Assembly: GCF_024448715.1 (NCBI RefSeq)
Contig: NZ_JAMOHZ010000001.1
Coordinates: 704,507-768,506, forward strand
Reading direction: 5' to 3'
Source of the DNA: Stutzerimonas stutzeri
GTDB lineage: Bacteria; Pseudomonadota; Gammaproteobacteria; Pseudomonadales; Pseudomonadaceae
Length of the DNA stretch: 64,000 nucleotides
Part shown: one piece after another, positions 62,015 through 64,000 of the stretch
Layout of the letters: every line of letters starts with the position of its first letter
Numbering within the stretch: position 1 is the stretch's first letter
The notes under the pieces: generated by a model
What the model saw: the letters and a program-made list of their open reading frames with translations, nothing else
Database searches by the model: none
Told to the model about the DNA's origin: nothing
Program-made: the position numbers and the translations under genes

Positions 62015-63331
62015 TCAGAGCGTCATCGCAGCCAACCAGCCAAACCCGAGCAGCGGCAAGTTGTAATGCAAGAACGTCGGTACGACGGTATCCCAGATGT
62101 GATTGTGCTGGCCGTCCGCATTCAGGCCAGCCGTGGGCCCTAGCGTCGAGTCGGACGCTGGCGAGCCGGCATCTCCGAGCGCCCCCGCAGTACCCACTAG
62201 ACTCACGATAGCCAAGGGGCCGAAACCGAGTTCCAGTCCAAGTGGGACAAAGATCGCGGCAATAATCGGAACCGTGGAGAACGAGGAGCCAATTCCCATA
62301 GTAACTAGCAGACCAACCAGCAACATCACCAGGGCACCAATAGCCTTGCTATTTCCGATCCACTGTGCAGACGCATCGACAAGCGTATTCACTTGCCCGG
62401 TCTCACGCATGACTTCTGCAAACCCAGCGGCGGCGATCATGATGAAACCAATCATGGCCATCATTTTCATGCCTTCGGTAAACAGATCATCAGCCTCTCG
62501 CCAGCGCACCACGCCAGAGACGGAAAAAATAACGAAACCTATCAGCGCACCAATAATCATCGAATCCAGCCACAGCTGCATTACAAAGGCCACAGTAACT
62601 GCCAGACCTGCTACCAGCAACGTCAGGGGGCTGTAATTGACGCTGGCCGCTTTCGATTGGTCGACCTTGACGAGATCATATACGCGTGGTTTACGGTAAC
62701 TGAACATAGCTATTACCAGCCCGGTAAACATACCAAGCGCAGGTATCAACATCGCCTTGCTTACGTTTATCCCACTAACATCGGCTCCACTCTTGGCGAC
62801 GTTAGTGAGAAGGATTTCGTTCAGAAAGATGCTACCGAAGCCCACCGGCAAGAACATATAAGGAGTAACCAGTCCGAATGCTAGTATGCAGGCGATCAAG
62901 CGCCGATCAATATTTAACTTACTCACTACATAGAGCAGCGGTGGAACCAGGAGCGGAATAAAAGCGATATGGATTGGAAGAATGTTCTGCGACGATACTG
63001 CGACAACGAGCAGCAAACCGATCATCATCCATTTGACCGAGCCACCCGGCTGCGATTCGTGTTTACCTACTATTGCTAGGGCACGATCAGCCAGCGCATG
63101 GGCCAGGCCACTCTTACCAATAGCCACCGCAAAGGCACCAAGCAAAGCATAGGACAACGCAACCGTGGCGCCGCCCCCTAATCCTTTATTGAAGGCCGCG
63201 AGGCTGCCCTCCAATCCTAACCCCCCCAATACTCCCCCAACGATGGCCCCGGCAATCAGCGCCGCGACTACATGGACCCTGCACAGGCTAAGAATCAGCA
63301 TAATGCCGACTGCCGCCACTACTGCATTCAT
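62015..63331 (-). CDS. Na+/H+ antiporter-family transporter
   Basis: Start at ATG 63331 behind GAGGAA. The 438-residue protein has about 11 membrane helices: [60 protein letters not shown], and the end [20 protein letters not shown]. The family (YuiF-like) includes putative Na+/H+ antiporters and amino-acid permeases; specificity cannot be told from sequence. Confidence 0.82.
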   Translation of the reverse strand: MNAVVAAVGIMLILSLCRVHVVAALIAGAIVGGVLGGLGLEGSLAAFNKGLGGGATVALSYALLGAFAVAIGKSGLAHALADRALAIVGKHESQPGGSVKWMMIGLLLVVAVSSQNILPIHIAFIPLLVPPLLYVVSKLNIDRRLIACILAFGLVTPYMFLPVGFGSIFLNEILLTNVAKSGADVSGINVSKAMLIPALGMFTGLVIAMFSYRKPRVYDLVKVDQSKAASVNYSPLTLLVAGLAVTVAFVMQLWLDSMIIGALIGFVIFSVSGVVRWREADDLFTEGMKMMAMIGFIMIAAAGFAEVMRETGQVNTLVDASAQWIGNSKAIGALVMLLVGLLVTMGIGSSFSTVPIIAAIFVPLGLELGFGPLAIVSLVGTAGALGDAGSPASDSTLGPTAGLNADGQHNHIWDTVVPTFLHYNLPLLGFGWLAAMTL

Positions 63332-63538
63332 TTCAATTCCTCGAAAACGGCGTAGGCTGATAAAAAGCCGAGTATTTTGCCGCAAGACTGTAGGGCTTTC
63401 AAAGAGCCACGAGCATAGCCGAACCCATTAAATTTCTAACGGAGCAGCTCGATTCGCTCCATATCTATTCCCCGCCACACCCGTCCATAGAACTTGTAAA
63501 ATTGGCGTTTCTGGCGACAACACCTATCGGATGGATCA

Positions 63539-63895
63539 ATGGAAATATTCAAAGAGTTTACGTTCGAGTCCGCACACCGTTTGCCGCACGTACCCGACGG
63601 GCATAAATGTGGACGACTTCATGGGCACTCTTTTCGGGTGGCTCTTTATATCGAGGGCGAGGTGGATGCGCATACCGGTTGGATTCGCGACTTTGGAGAG
63701 ATCAAGCAAATTTTCAAGCCAATCTACGAACGACTCGATCATAACTACCTGAACGATCTGCCAGGCTTGGAAAATCCCACCAGCGAGAATATAGCGAAAT
63801 GGATCTGGCAGGAGCTTAAACCTCTACTCCCTGAGTTGTCCCGGATTCGCATCCACGAAACCTGTACTAGTGGTTGCGAGTATCACGGCGTGTAA
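63539..63895 (+). CDS. queD: 6-carboxy-5,6,7,8-tetrahydropterin synthase QueD
   Basis: The 118-residue protein has zinc ligands H13, H28 and H30, the catalytic C24 in [11 protein letters not shown], and the C-terminal [14 protein letters not shown]. It converts dihydroneopterin triphosphate to 6-carboxytetrahydropterin for queuosine synthesis. Nothing else of note was seen in the last 105 bases. Confidence 0.94.
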   Translation: MEIFKEFTFESAHRLPHVPDGHKCGRLHGHSFRVALYIEGEVDAHTGWIRDFGEIKQIFKPIYERLDHNYLNDLPGLENPTSENIAKWIWQELKPLLPELSRIRIHETCTSGCEYHGV

Positions 63896-64000
63896 CTGCA
63901 TCCTTCCGTGCTGGGCTTCGCAGTCAGCAAACCGAGACCAAGTTGTAAAGCCCGCTTCGTGCCGATTCAAGCGCCATCAATCGGCAGGAAGTAAGTCGAT

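Overview
The window is high-GC gammaproteobacterial chromosome. The gene order tusDCBE-ybiB, cysG-serS-crcB-rarA-lolA-ftsK, trxB-aat-ate-infA, clpA/clpS-cspD-icd/idh and mnmA-hflD-purB-roxA, with a long (531-residue) isocitrate lyase and a monomeric isocitrate dehydrogenase, points to Pseudomonas, most likely the P. stutzeri group (Stutzerimonas). The species guess is inference.

Region 1 (1 to about 28.82 kb) is most of a Mu-like transposable prophage whose early left part lies outside the window. It reads rightward: end of the early region (DUF2786 protein, GemA, Mor activator), a membrane-protein moron, a lysis cassette (lysin-like protein, holin-like protein, nested Rz/Rz1 spanins), packaging genes (gp27/gp28 terminases, gp29 portal, gp30 head morphogenesis protein), protease with nested scaffold, decoration and major head proteins, then a contractile-tail block (sheath, tube, frameshifted chaperones, tape measure, gp43 to gp48 baseplate, fibre, fibre assembly protein, NlpC/P60-like protein). 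At the right end a small XRE regulator and a D12-class DNA adenine methylase are divergent around a palindrome, in the place where Mu carries com/mom. Two abutting 22-bp repeats and a terminal CA at about 28824 look like the right attachment end. Cargo of different character is spliced into the virion operons: an antisense zinc-ribbon gene between the terminase genes (5752-6105) and a two-gene low-GC cassette between the gp30-like gene and the protease gene (10536-11844). The cassette, encoding a membrane/coiled-coil/winged-helix protein and an unrecognised soluble protein, is the best candidate for an undescribed system.

Region 2 (28.83 to 29.01 kb) is a short host remnant with two TGGGACCA repeats, a hairpin and tRNA-Ser(UGA), which hints at an older tRNA-linked element beside the prophage.

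Region 3 (29.0 to 64 kb) is core chromosome. It holds a Bax-inhibitor-like membrane protein; the TusDCB/TusE sulfur relay, whose client MnmA is 20 kb downstream; a leftward cluster from ftsK to cysG; an N-degron cluster (aat, ate, clpS, clpA) around infA; two different isocitrate dehydrogenases back to back; isocitrate lyase with a palindrome matching the RccR-type operator, so the isocitrate branch point is concentrated here; purB, the ribosomal oxygenase gene roxA, a GNAT, a DUF7931-like and a secretin-domain protein; and finally an AI-2E-family permease, a Na+/H+ antiporter-family transporter and queD.
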